From NCBI RefSeq assembly GCF_001693485.1, contig NZ_MAXC01000002.1:248001-312000 (forward strand): 64,000 nt of DNA, written 5' to 3'. Source of the DNA: Bradyrhizobium sp. LMTR 3. Lineage in GTDB: Bacteria > Pseudomonadota > Alphaproteobacteria > Rhizobiales > Xanthobacteraceae. The notes beneath the pieces are model-generated. The model did no database searches and had not been told where the DNA came from. It saw only the letters and a program-made list of their open reading frames with translations. Positions 18,340 to 29,119 of this stretch are shown piece after piece (the first letter of the stretch is position 1; each line of letters begins with the position of its first letter). Made by a program: the position numbers and the translations under genes.

Positions 18340-18890
18340 GCAAGACCGAAAAGGAAAAGATGCTGGCCGGCGAACTCTATCGCCCCGGCGATCCCGAACT
18401 GCAGGCGGACGCCGCCGCCAACAAGGCCTGGCTCGCGCGCTACAATGCGGCGCTGGCTGCGCCCGTGTCCGAGCGGCATGCGCTGCTATCGGCCCATTTC
18501 GGCCGTGTCGGCACCAGCGCCGTGATCCGTCCGCCGTTCTTTTGCGATTATGGCTACAATATCCGGCTCGGCGATGAGGTGTTTCTCAACTTCAATTGCG
18601 TCATCCTCGACGTGGTCGAAGTGACGATCGGCGACCGCACCCAGATCGGACCGGCGACGCAAATCTACGCCGCCGACCACCCGCGCGACGCCGAAACACG
18701 GCGGACCGGCCTCGAATTCGGCCGACCGGTGCGAATCGGCAGCGATGTCTGGATCGGCGGCGGCGCCATCATCCTCCCCGGCGTCACAATCGGCGACGGC
18801 GCGGTGATTGGCGCCGGCAGCGTGGTCACGCGGAATGTCGGCCCGGGCGTGATCGTCGCGGGAAACCCGGCCCGGTCGCGGCAGGGCTGA
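18336..18890 (+). CDS. Maltose/sugar O-acetyltransferase (hexapeptide repeat)
   Basis: 184 residues in the left-handed beta-helix acetyltransferase family (Maa/LacA type). The Maa N-terminal domain reads KEKMLAGELYRPGDPEL, and the hexapeptide region includes IRLGDEVFLNFNCVILD, IGPATQIYAADHP and IGSDVWIGGGAIILPGVTIGDGAVIGAGSVVT. His of AADHP is the usual catalytic base. The start is TTG 18336, overlapping the ribF stop (TTGA), since family members begin about eight residues before KMLAGE; ATG 18360 is the alternative. Confidence 0.88.
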   Translation: MSKTEKEKMLAGELYRPGDPELQADAAANKAWLARYNAALAAPVSERHALLSAHFGRVGTSAVIRPPFFCDYGYNIRLGDEVFLNFNCVILDVVEVTIGDRTQIGPATQIYAADHPRDAETRRTGLEFGRPVRIGSDVWIGGGAIILPGVTIGDGAVIGAGSVVTRNVGPGVIVAGNPARSRQG

Positions 18891-19082
18891 CAGTCCGCCG
18901 CCAGCAGGCTTTGCGATTTCCTCGGTTGGCTGCTATGGAAAGCCCCATGTTTGCGCGGTGCACCATCAGCATTAGGAGCCCGGCTTCCGCCTGAGCGTTC
19001 GCTCGGCGCAAGACCGGGATTTCTTGTTTCAGCCGCTACTCCCCAGAGTTTCAGCGCCGTCTTCGAGCTAACCAGAGCATTC

Positions 19083-22598
<3,516 letters not shown>

Positions 22599-23117
22599 GT
22601 GTCCGGCAAGGAGCGCTTCGTGACCCCTCACCTTCGCGCCGGCGCGGTTGCCGCGGTCGCGACGCTGGTGGTCGATCAGGCCTCGAAGCTTTGGCTGCTC
22701 TACGTGTTCGACCTCGCTCATCGCGGCGCGGTCAGGGTCACGCCGTTCTTCGACCTGGTGCTGGCCTGGAATGTCGGAATCAGCTTTGGCTGGTTCCAGA
22801 GCGATAACCAGTTCGCCCAGCTCGCGCTGATGGCGATCAAGGCGATTGCGGTGATCGTGCTGGGGATCTGGATGGCACGCTCCAGCACGCGTCTCGCGAC
22901 GCTGGCGCTCGGCCTGATCATCGGCGGCGCGGTCGGCAACGGCATCGACCGATTCGTGCACGGCGCGGTGGTCGATTTCGCCCTGTTCCACATCGAGATC
23001 GGGGGAAAAACCTTCAATTGGTATGTGTTTAACCTTGCGGATGTGGCCATTGTTGCCGGGGTAGCGGGCCTATTGTATGACTCGTTCCTGGGGGTACCCG
23101 CCGCAAAAGCGCCCTGA
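22599..23117 (+). CDS. lspA: Lipoprotein signal peptidase (signal peptidase II)
   Basis: Inner-membrane aspartyl protease that removes signal peptides from prolipoproteins. 172 residues, four membrane segments, catalytic aspartates D117 (GNGIDR) and D148 (FNLADVAI), plus conserved D26 (DQASK). The GTG start follows the ileS TAA with no gap; GTG 22620 is a shorter alternative. ileS-lspA is a classic gene order. Confidence 0.95.
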   Translation: MSGKERFVTPHLRAGAVAAVATLVVDQASKLWLLYVFDLAHRGAVRVTPFFDLVLAWNVGISFGWFQSDNQFAQLALMAIKAIAVIVLGIWMARSSTRLATLALGLIIGGAVGNGIDRFVHGAVVDFALFHIEIGGKTFNWYVFNLADVAIVAGVAGLLYDSFLGVPAAKAP

Positions 23118-23209
23118 TCCCGGTCGATACGAACCCTGCGGTCTGGAGCCGTTAGGCCCCTCAAGCACGGCCCCCGCGTGTTACAGAAATTGTGAATGGG
23201 AACAGCGCG

Positions 23210-23926
23210 ATGCGCGAGACCGAAGCCCGCTTCTGGATGATGCAGACCAGCTCGCTGACCCGGGCGCTGCGGTTCGCCGCCATCGCCCTCGGCATAGGTC
23301 TCGTGATGGCCGCTGGCCCCGTGCGCGCGGCTGACGACGAGGACGAAGACGACGACAAGACCTTCGAGGAAAAGATCATCGAAGGCATCATGCGCGGCCT
23401 CGGCGGCACCAACATGGAAAATCGCGGCATCGACTACCGCGAGCGCTCCCCGCTGGTCGTTCCACCCAAGCTCGATTTGCCGCCGCCAGCGGCGGCCGCG
23501 GCCGACGCGAAGGCGCCGAACTGGCCAAAGGACCCCGACGAGCAGCGCCGCAAGGCGGCGATTGCGGCGCGCAAGAAAGAGAACAAGGATCCGCGTGAAG
23601 CGTCCCGCATCCTGACGCCGGCCGAACTGGCGGTGGGCAAGACCGCGGCGCCCGCGCGCAAGGACAATGATCCGGTGCAGCCCGGCGTCTCGAACGCCAA
23701 TCCGATCCTGAGCCCGTCGCAGCTCGGCTATAACGGCGGCTTCAGCGGCCTGTTCGGCGGCAGCAAGACCGAGACGGCTCCGTTCAAGGGCGAGCCGACG
23801 CGGGAATCGCTGACCCAGCCTCCGCCCGGCTACCAGACGCCGTCGTCCAATTATGCCTACGGCACGGGACCAAAGGAATCGCTGAACAAGGAATACAATC
23901 CGGCCCAGGGCAAATATGGCGAATAG
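23210..23926 (+). CDS. Secreted hypothetical protein
   Basis: 238 residues. A signal peptide ends around AAGPVRA|ADDED; the mature part begins with an acidic run (DDEDEDDDKTFEEKIIEGIMRGLGG), then Pro/Lys-rich low-complexity sequence (RRKAAIAARKKENKDPREAS) and a C-terminal stretch with repeated PPPGYQTP, YGTGP and NPAQGKYGE. It is predicted to be largely disordered in the periplasm. No family is recognised. ATG 23210 has GGGAA 7 bases upstream; GTG 23192 is possible. It follows lspA by 92 bases on the same strand. Confidence 0.65.
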   Translation: MRETEARFWMMQTSSLTRALRFAAIALGIGLVMAAGPVRAADDEDEDDDKTFEEKIIEGIMRGLGGTNMENRGIDYRERSPLVVPPKLDLPPPAAAAADAKAPNWPKDPDEQRRKAAIAARKKENKDPREASRILTPAELAVGKTAAPARKDNDPVQPGVSNANPILSPSQLGYNGGFSGLFGGSKTETAPFKGEPTRESLTQPPPGYQTPSSNYAYGTGPKESLNKEYNPAQGKYGE

Positions 23927-24034
23927 TTAAGCTCGTCTCTCGCCTTCGTGACGATTGCCGGAGCCGCGCGCGGTGTACGATGCCGCCGCTTTGATCCCGG
24001 TTTTATCGGGTTACTTCTAACGTTTGCGCGATTG

Positions 24035-24067
24035 GTTTCGCAGAACCGATAACCAGTTTTGCGAAAC
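24035..24067 (+). promoter_or_regulatory. Inverted repeat in the leader of the M16 peptidase pair
   Basis: GTTTCGCA (24035-24042) and TGCGAAAC (24060-24067) are perfect inverted arms 17 bases apart, ending 16 bases before the ATG at 24084. They could be an operator or a leader hairpin close to the ribosome binding site. Function is inferred. Confidence 0.4.
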
Positions 24068-24083
24068 GAGCGCCAGATAGGTC

Positions 24084-25475
24084 ATGATGTCCTCACACCG
24101 TCTTGCCGTTACTTTCGCTATAGCCCTCATCTCGACATTTGCTTTCTCCGCCGGCGGCGCACTCGCCCAGACCACGGTCACGTCGGAACGTCCGGCCAGC
24201 TTCACCCTCGACAACGGCCTGCAAGTCGTTGTGATCCCGGATCACCGCACGCCCGTCGTCACGCAGATGATCTGGTACAAGGTCGGCTCCGCCGACGAGA
24301 CGCCGGGCAAATCCGGACTGGCGCACTTCCTCGAACATCTGATGTTCAAGGGGACCGCGAAACATCCCGCCGGTGAATTTTCGCAGACCGTGCTGCGGAT
24401 CGGCGGCAATGAGAACGCCTTCACCTCACTCGATTACACCGGCTATTTCCAGCGCGTGCCGCGCGAGCAGTTGGCGAAAATGATGGAATTCGAGGCCGAC
24501 CGCATGACCGGCCTCATCCTCAAGGATGAGAACGTGCTTCCCGAGCGCGATGTCGTGCTCGAGGAATTCAACATGCGGGTCGCCAACAATCCGGACGCCC
24601 GGCTCACCGAGCAGATCATGGCGGCGCTGTATCTCAACCATCCCTATGGCCGCCCCGTGATCGGCTGGCGCCAGGAGATCGAGAAGCTCGACCGCGAGGA
24701 TGCGCTGGCGTTCTACAAGCGCTTCTACGCGCCGAACAACGCGATCCTGGTGATCGCGGGCGACGTCGATGCCAAGGAAGCCCAGGCGATGGTCGAAAAG
24801 GCCTATGGTGGCATCCCGGCGCAGCCGGCCATTGCCGCGCAACGAATCCGCCCGCAGGAGCCGGTGCCGGCGGCACCGCGCACGGTGACGCTGTCCGACC
24901 CGCGCGTCGAGCAGACCAGCCTGCGGCGCTACTACCTCGTCCCCTCTTCCACGACCGCTGCGGCCGGCGAAGGCCCGGCGCTCGACGTGCTCGCGCAACT
25001 GATGGGCGGCGGCTCCAACTCCTATCTCTATCGCGCACTGGTAATCGACCGTCAGCTCGCGATCAGCGCCGGTGCCGGTTACCAGGGCACCGCGCTGGAT
25101 CCCTCGCAATTCTCGATCTCGGTTTCGCCAAAGCCCGGCGTGGAGTTTTCGCAGATCGAGCAGGTGATCGACGGCGTGATCGCGGAGGTCATCCAAAACC
25201 CCGCCCGCGCCGAGGATCTCGAGCGGGTCAAGACCCAGTTGATTGCGGAAGCGATCTACGCCCAGGACAACCAGGCCACGCTGGCGCGCTGGTATGGCGG
25301 CGCGCTGACCACGGGGCTTTCCATCGACGACATCAGGAGCTGGCCAGACCGGATTCGCGCCGTCACCGCCGAGCAGGTCCGCGACGCCGCGCAGAAATGG
25401 CTCGACAAGAAACGCTCGGTGACGGGCTATCTGATCAAGGATACCGCGCAAAAACGCGAGGAGAAGCGCTCGTGA
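24084..25475 (+). CDS. M16 family zinc peptidase (catalytic subunit)
   Basis: 463 residues, with a signal peptide (ending GGALAQT). The inverted zinc motif HxxEH is present as HFLEHLMFKGT, followed by the distal glutamate region (LVLEEFNMRVANNPDARL). It therefore carries the active site of a heterodimeric M16B peptidase of the periplasm, like mitochondrial MPP-beta. The next gene overlaps by four bases (GTGA) and encodes the partner without zinc ligands. The substrate is unknown. Confidence 0.92.
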   Translation: MMSSHRLAVTFAIALISTFAFSAGGALAQTTVTSERPASFTLDNGLQVVVIPDHRTPVVTQMIWYKVGSADETPGKSGLAHFLEHLMFKGTAKHPAGEFSQTVLRIGGNENAFTSLDYTGYFQRVPREQLAKMMEFEADRMTGLILKDENVLPERDVVLEEFNMRVANNPDARLTEQIMAALYLNHPYGRPVIGWRQEIEKLDREDALAFYKRFYAPNNAILVIAGDVDAKEAQAMVEKAYGGIPAQPAIAAQRIRPQEPVPAAPRTVTLSDPRVEQTSLRRYYLVPSSTTAAAGEGPALDVLAQLMGGGSNSYLYRALVIDRQLAISAGAGYQGTALDPSQFSISVSPKPGVEFSQIEQVIDGVIAEVIQNPARAEDLERVKTQLIAEAIYAQDNQATLARWYGGALTTGLSIDDIRSWPDRIRAVTAEQVRDAAQKWLDKKRSVTGYLIKDTAQKREEKRS

Positions 25476-26842
25476 TCCGTTTTTCGATTCCCCCGCAGCG
25501 CCTCGCATCCGCCCTGATCGCCGGCGCCGTCCTGCTGTTGCTGGCGGCGAGCCCGTCGCACGCCGCAGCCAAGATCCAGCGGCTGGTCTCGCCTGGCGGC
25601 ATCGAGGCCTGGTTCGTGCAGGACGCCACCGTGCCGCTGATAGCGATGGAATACGCCTTCGCCGGCGGCGCCGCCCAGGACCCGGTCGGCAAGTCCGGCG
25701 TCGGCAACATGGTCGCCAGCCTGCTCGACGAAGGCTCGGGCGATCTCGATTCCAAAACCTTCCACGAGCGCCTCGAGCGCCGCGCCATCGAGCTGAGCTT
25801 TTCGTCGACCCGGGATTATTTCCGCGGCTCGCTTCGCATGCTCAAGGACAACAAGGACGAGGCTTTTGGCCTGCTCCATCTGGCGCTGACCTCGCCGCGT
25901 TTCGATGCCGTCGACGTCGAGCGCATTCGCGCGCAGGTGCTCTCCGGGCTGCGCCGCGACACCACCAACCCGACTTCGCTGGCGAGCCGTAAATTCCTGG
26001 AAGTCGCCTTTGGCGATCATCCCTACGGCCGACAGGCCAACGGCACGCTCGACAGCGTGCCGAAAATCGATGTCGCCGACATGAAGGATTATGTCCGCCG
26101 CGTGATCGCGAAGGATAATTTGCGGATCGCCGTGGTCGGCGATGTCGATGCCGACACGCTCGGCAAGCTCCTGGACAAGACGTTCGGCGGACTGCCGGCC
26201 AAGGCCAGCCTCACGCCGATCGCCGAGGTCGAGGCGACCAAACCGCCGCAGCGCGCGTTCGTGCCGCTCGACGTGCCGCAGACCGTGGTAACGTTCGGCG
26301 GCCCCGGCATTCGCCGCCACGATCCGAATTTCATGGCCGCCTACGTCGTGAACCACATCCTCGGCGGCGGTGGGTTGTCATCGCGGCTCTACAAGGAGGT
26401 GCGCGAAAAGCGCGGCCTTGCCTATTCCGTTTATGAATCCCTGCTCTGGATGGATCGATCGGCGCTATTCATCGGCAATACCGGCACCCGTGCCGACCGC
26501 GCCGGCGAGACGGTGGACGCGATCGAGAAGGAAATCCGCCGCATCGCCGAGGATGGCCCGACCCAGAAGGAGCTGGACGAGGCCAAGTCGTACCTCAAGG
26601 GCTCGCAGATGCTGGCGCTCGACACCTCTTCGAAGCTGGCCCAGGCACTGCTGCAATACCAGCTCGACAAGCTGCCGATCGACTACATCGAGAAGCGCAA
26701 TGCCCTCGTCGACGCGGTCACGCTGGACGACGCCAAAAAGGCGGCGCAGAAGCTGTGGGGCCAGGGCCTCCTCACCGTAATCGTCGGCCGCGCCCCGCAA
26801 GCCGCCGTGCAGCCCGCCGCGGCGCCGCCGAGAGCGAACTGA
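25472..26842 (+). CDS. M16 family peptidase-like subunit (non-catalytic partner)
   Basis: 456 residues with a signal peptide (ASPSHAAA). The position of HxxEH reads VGNMVASLLDEG, so zinc cannot be bound. The C-terminal substrate-binding segment is intact (REKRGLAYSVYESLLW). This matches the MPP-alpha-like half of bacterial M16B heterodimers, which supplies the Arg/Tyr pair to the catalytic subunit. GTG 25472 overlaps the upstream stop, ensuring one-to-one production. Confidence 0.9.
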   Translation: MIRFSIPPQRLASALIAGAVLLLLAASPSHAAAKIQRLVSPGGIEAWFVQDATVPLIAMEYAFAGGAAQDPVGKSGVGNMVASLLDEGSGDLDSKTFHERLERRAIELSFSSTRDYFRGSLRMLKDNKDEAFGLLHLALTSPRFDAVDVERIRAQVLSGLRRDTTNPTSLASRKFLEVAFGDHPYGRQANGTLDSVPKIDVADMKDYVRRVIAKDNLRIAVVGDVDADTLGKLLDKTFGGLPAKASLTPIAEVEATKPPQRAFVPLDVPQTVVTFGGPGIRRHDPNFMAAYVVNHILGGGGLSSRLYKEVREKRGLAYSVYESLLWMDRSALFIGNTGTRADRAGETVDAIEKEIRRIAEDGPTQKELDEAKSYLKGSQMLALDTSSKLAQALLQYQLDKLPIDYIEKRNALVDAVTLDDAKKAAQKLWGQGLLTVIVGRAPQAAVQPAAAPPRAN

Positions 26843-26864
26843 GCACAAACACCGGACTCGCGGC

Positions 26865-27015
26865 CACCCCTCTCCCTAACCCTCTCCCGCAAGGGGAGAG
26901 GGAACACAGCGAGTATGCGGCGCCACCGTCGCTCGCGATGACGGCGGGCTACCATCAACCACACGGACGGTCTGCTCCCTCCCCCCCTTGCGGGGGAGGG
27001 CTGGGGAGAGGGGTG
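26865..27015. repeat. Outward-facing pair of CCCTCCC/GGGAGGG palindromes
   Basis: The 302-base gap after the M16 pair holds two related palindromic units in inverted orientation. 26865-26903 has stem CCCTCTCCC-GCAA-GGGGAGAGGG. 26976-27015 has CCCTCCCCCC-TTGC-GGGGGAGGG followed by GGAGAGGGGTGG. The CACCCCTCTCC ends face outward, the opposite of the copies at 50.4 and 61.0 kb. The rest of the gap shows no gene. Confidence 0.75.
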
Positions 27016-27144
27016 GCCACGACGGCAGTGCTTGTGGGTGGTTTATCCCTCCCCGTCCCTCCCGACGGAAAGAGCACGGCAGAGCAACCTCAACGCAAAA
27101 CCGCTATGGTGCTCGGCGATTCTTCCTACGCTCCGGTGAACGCC

Positions 27145-27561
27145 ATGCTGCGGGTTTCCCGCGATCTTACGATTGACGAAAACGACATCGAGATCGGCTT
27201 CGTCCGCGCCTCCGGCCCGGGCGGGCAGAATGTCAACAAGCTCGCGACCGCAGCGCAGCTCCGCTTCGACACGCGCAAGATCACCCTGCCGGAGGATGCG
27301 GCCGCACGGCTGGTGCGGCTCGCCGGCCAGCGCATGACCAAGGAGGGCGTGATCGTGATCCACGCCCAGCGCTTCCGCACCCAGGAGCGCAACCGAGCCG
27401 ACGCGATCGACCGCCTGCTCGAATTGTTGCGCGAGGCCCTGATCCGCCCGACGCCGCGCCGGCCGACCAAGCCAACCTTCGGATCGAAGCAGCGGCGGCT
27501 GGAAGGCAAGAAGCGGCGCAGCGACGTCAAGGCGAAACGCACTGCGCGCTTTGACGATTGA
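27145..27561 (+). CDS. arfB: Alternative ribosome-rescue factor ArfB (YaeJ)
   Basis: 138 residues. A codon-independent peptidyl-tRNA hydrolase that frees ribosomes stalled on non-stop mRNA. The catalytic GGQ is at 26-28 (SGPGGQNVNK). The C-terminal tail is strongly basic (KQRRLEGKKRRSDVKAKRTARF), as required to enter the empty mRNA channel. ATG 27145 matches the usual N-terminus (MLRVSRDLTI); the frame is open further upstream through repeat DNA. Confidence 0.93.
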   Translation: MLRVSRDLTIDENDIEIGFVRASGPGGQNVNKLATAAQLRFDTRKITLPEDAAARLVRLAGQRMTKEGVIVIHAQRFRTQERNRADAIDRLLELLREALIRPTPRRPTKPTFGSKQRRLEGKKRRSDVKAKRTARFDD

Positions 27562-27579
27562 ACCGCCGATCACGACGTC

Positions 27580-28113
27580 TCAATCGCGGATCAGATATTC
27601 CCGGATCATCAATCGCGCACGGTGGATGCGCGCCTTGACGCTTTCGCGTGTCAGCCCAAGAACACCGGCGATCTCGTCGATCGACAACTCCTCGACATCG
27701 CGCAGCAGGATCACCTCGCGATAGTGGTCGGGCAACGACTGGATGGCGCGGGAAAGATCGATGCGAATGTCTTGTGGCGCAAGATGCGCCAAGCGTAGCT
27801 CCGCCTCGTCGGCCGGCGCCGCCGGTGTTCCCGTCGCCCGGCGCAGCAGGCGAAGGCAGGCGCGGCGCGCCACTGCAAACAGCCACGCCGAAAATGACGT
27901 CACCGCGCGCAACGTGCCGACCCGCCGGTACAACAGCAGCAGTGTTTCCTGGACCGCGTCGTCGATGTCAGCCGCGCGGCAATTGCGTGCGGCATAGCGG
28001 CGGATATCCGGCTGAGCTAGCGCGATCAGCGACACCAGCGCCTTGGTGTCGCCGCCGCGGGCGGCCTCGATCAGCGAGGGATTGCAACGCCCCGCTCGGA
28101 CCAACACGCTCAT
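27580..28113 (-). CDS. ECF-type RNA polymerase sigma factor
   Basis: 177 residues with only sigma regions 2 and 4. Region 2 is at about 15-85 (DIDDAVQETLLLLYRRV...FSAWLFAVARRACL) and region 4 at about 118-173 (LPDHYREVILLRDVEELSIDEIAGVLGLTRESVKARIHRARLMI). It ends right after region 4, with no fused regulatory domain. The ATG at 28113 overlaps the stop of the upstream small membrane protein by four bases. No known anti-sigma gene (ZAS, NepR, DUF1109) is adjacent. Convergent with arfB. Confidence 0.9.
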   Translation of the reverse strand: MSVLVRAGRCNPSLIEAARGGDTKALVSLIALAQPDIRRYAARNCRAADIDDAVQETLLLLYRRVGTLRAVTSFSAWLFAVARRACLRLLRRATGTPAAPADEAELRLAHLAPQDIRIDLSRAIQSLPDHYREVILLRDVEELSIDEIAGVLGLTRESVKARIHRARLMIREYLIRD

Positions 28114-28352
28114 GATGAGGAAAGCCTGCGGCCGACCATGGCGCACATCGGACAAAAGCCGAAGAATCCGGTCGCGATTGCGACCGCGCCGGTGGCCGCG
28201 ATCAGGTAGCCGGCCGTCGTGCCGGGCATGCTGAGCAGCCCGGGCATGCTGAGCAGCCCGGGCACCCCGAAAAGCCCATAGGCGATCATCACAACGCCCC
28301 CGATCGTCCGCATCGCCCGCTCCCAGCCCGGCAAATTCTTGCGATAGAACAT
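28110..28352 (-). CDS. Small two-TM protein with CxxC, DUF2892/YgaP-like
   Basis: 80 residues. Two membrane helices (about 14-32 and 45-62) match the YgaP-type DUF2892 membrane domain (ERAMRTIGGVVMIAYG). A C-P-M-C motif follows helix 2 (FFGFCPMCAMVGRR). A six-residue tandem duplication, LLSMPG-LLSMPG, is coded by an 18-base repeat at 28221-28256. Good Shine-Dalgarno (AAGGGAG). It is translationally coupled to the ECF sigma gene, so it may be its membrane sensor or anti-sigma factor; this is inference only. Confidence 0.75.
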   Translation of the reverse strand: MFYRKNLPGWERAMRTIGGVVMIAYGLFGVPGLLSMPGLLSMPGTTAGYLIAATGAVAIATGFFGFCPMCAMVGRRLSSS

Positions 28353-28450
28353 AACAGCTCCCTTTGATTGCGCGAAAGAACGTCAGCGCGTTCTCGTCAG
28401 ATAGAGCCGCCGGGCCGAGCTTTCGGTTCGCGGGTCGCCGATCGAGGCAC

Positions 28451-28482
28451 AAAAAAACTCCGGCCGCCGCACGGCCGGAGTT
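28451..28482 (-). terminator. Rho-independent terminator
   Basis: An 11-bp perfect stem (AACTCCGGCCG/CGGCCGGAGTT, 28456-28466 with 28472-28482, 5-base loop) is followed on the minus strand by T7 (28451-28457, partly within the stem). It serves the small secreted protein at 28529-28816 and insulates the sigma operon. Confidence 0.85.
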
Positions 28483-28528
28483 CTGTTGGAGAGCAACCCG
28501 TCGGAGGAGGCGGGTTTCCTCCAGGCAC

Positions 28529-28816
28529 TTAGCGGCTGCTTGCTGGAGGGGTCGCCGCTCCGCCCGTGGCCTTGGGCGGCGCTGCACTACCGCCCGCTCC
28601 GACGGTGCCTTTCGCACCCGGCTTGGCGCCTGCCCTCTGGCCCGCAGCGCCCGCCGGCGCGTCTTCGTCCATGCTGCCCGACGCGCCGCCCTGCATCTGG
28701 GTGCCCTTTGCTCCGCCGCGGATCTGGGTGTCGGATGAGGCGCCTTGCGCCAGTACCGGACCGGCAAGCAGAGCCGAGATTGCAACCGCGATCGCCGAGG
28801 TTTTCACTAGCTTCAT
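28529..28816 (-). CDS. Small secreted Gly/Ala-rich protein
   Basis: 95 residues. A signal peptide (MKLVKTSAIAVAISALLAGPVLAQ) precedes a low-complexity mature region of Gly, Ala, Gln, Lys and Pro with a repeated motif (IRGGAKGTQMQGGASGS, RAGAKPGAKGTVGAGG). It is probably disordered in the periplasm; no function is recognised. GGAG stands 8 bases before ATG 28816, and a terminator follows. The upstream 303-base gap to mutL shows no gene; it has a 10-base palindrome GAACATGTTC near 28880. Confidence 0.6.
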   Translation of the reverse strand: MKLVKTSAIAVAISALLAGPVLAQGASSDTQIRGGAKGTQMQGGASGSMDEDAPAGAAGQRAGAKPGAKGTVGAGGSAAPPKATGGAATPPASSR

Positions 28817-29119
28817 CCATTTCTCCAAGGTTTTGTCGAACGACAAACAGTTCGGCTTCTTCAAGCACCGTTCACAACCCGAACATGTTCATCGCCGGAT
28901 CAGTCGTTATCCGCAAACGGTGCGTTCGCCATGCAAGCCGCGCGATGTGGTGATCATGCAGGGATTTCGAGGTCATTTTGCGAATCCTTGGCCACTGGCT
29001 GACCGCATATGCGGCGCTTCGGCAGCTTCAGAAAAGTTCCGTAAAAATATTTTGACACATGCATTTGATGCGCTAGCCGCCTAAAATCACCCACCAGCCT
29101 CGAATCGATCCGAGACCTC

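Noticed and set aside
26865..27015. CRISPR-like or IS terminal repeats
   Set aside because: There are only two palindromic units, no regular spacers, and no transposase or cas gene in the window.
28874..28890. GAACATGTTC as a LexA box
   Set aside because: Alphaproteobacterial LexA sites are GTTC-N7-GTTC direct repeats; this is a 10-base palindrome without that layout and lies before no SOS gene start.
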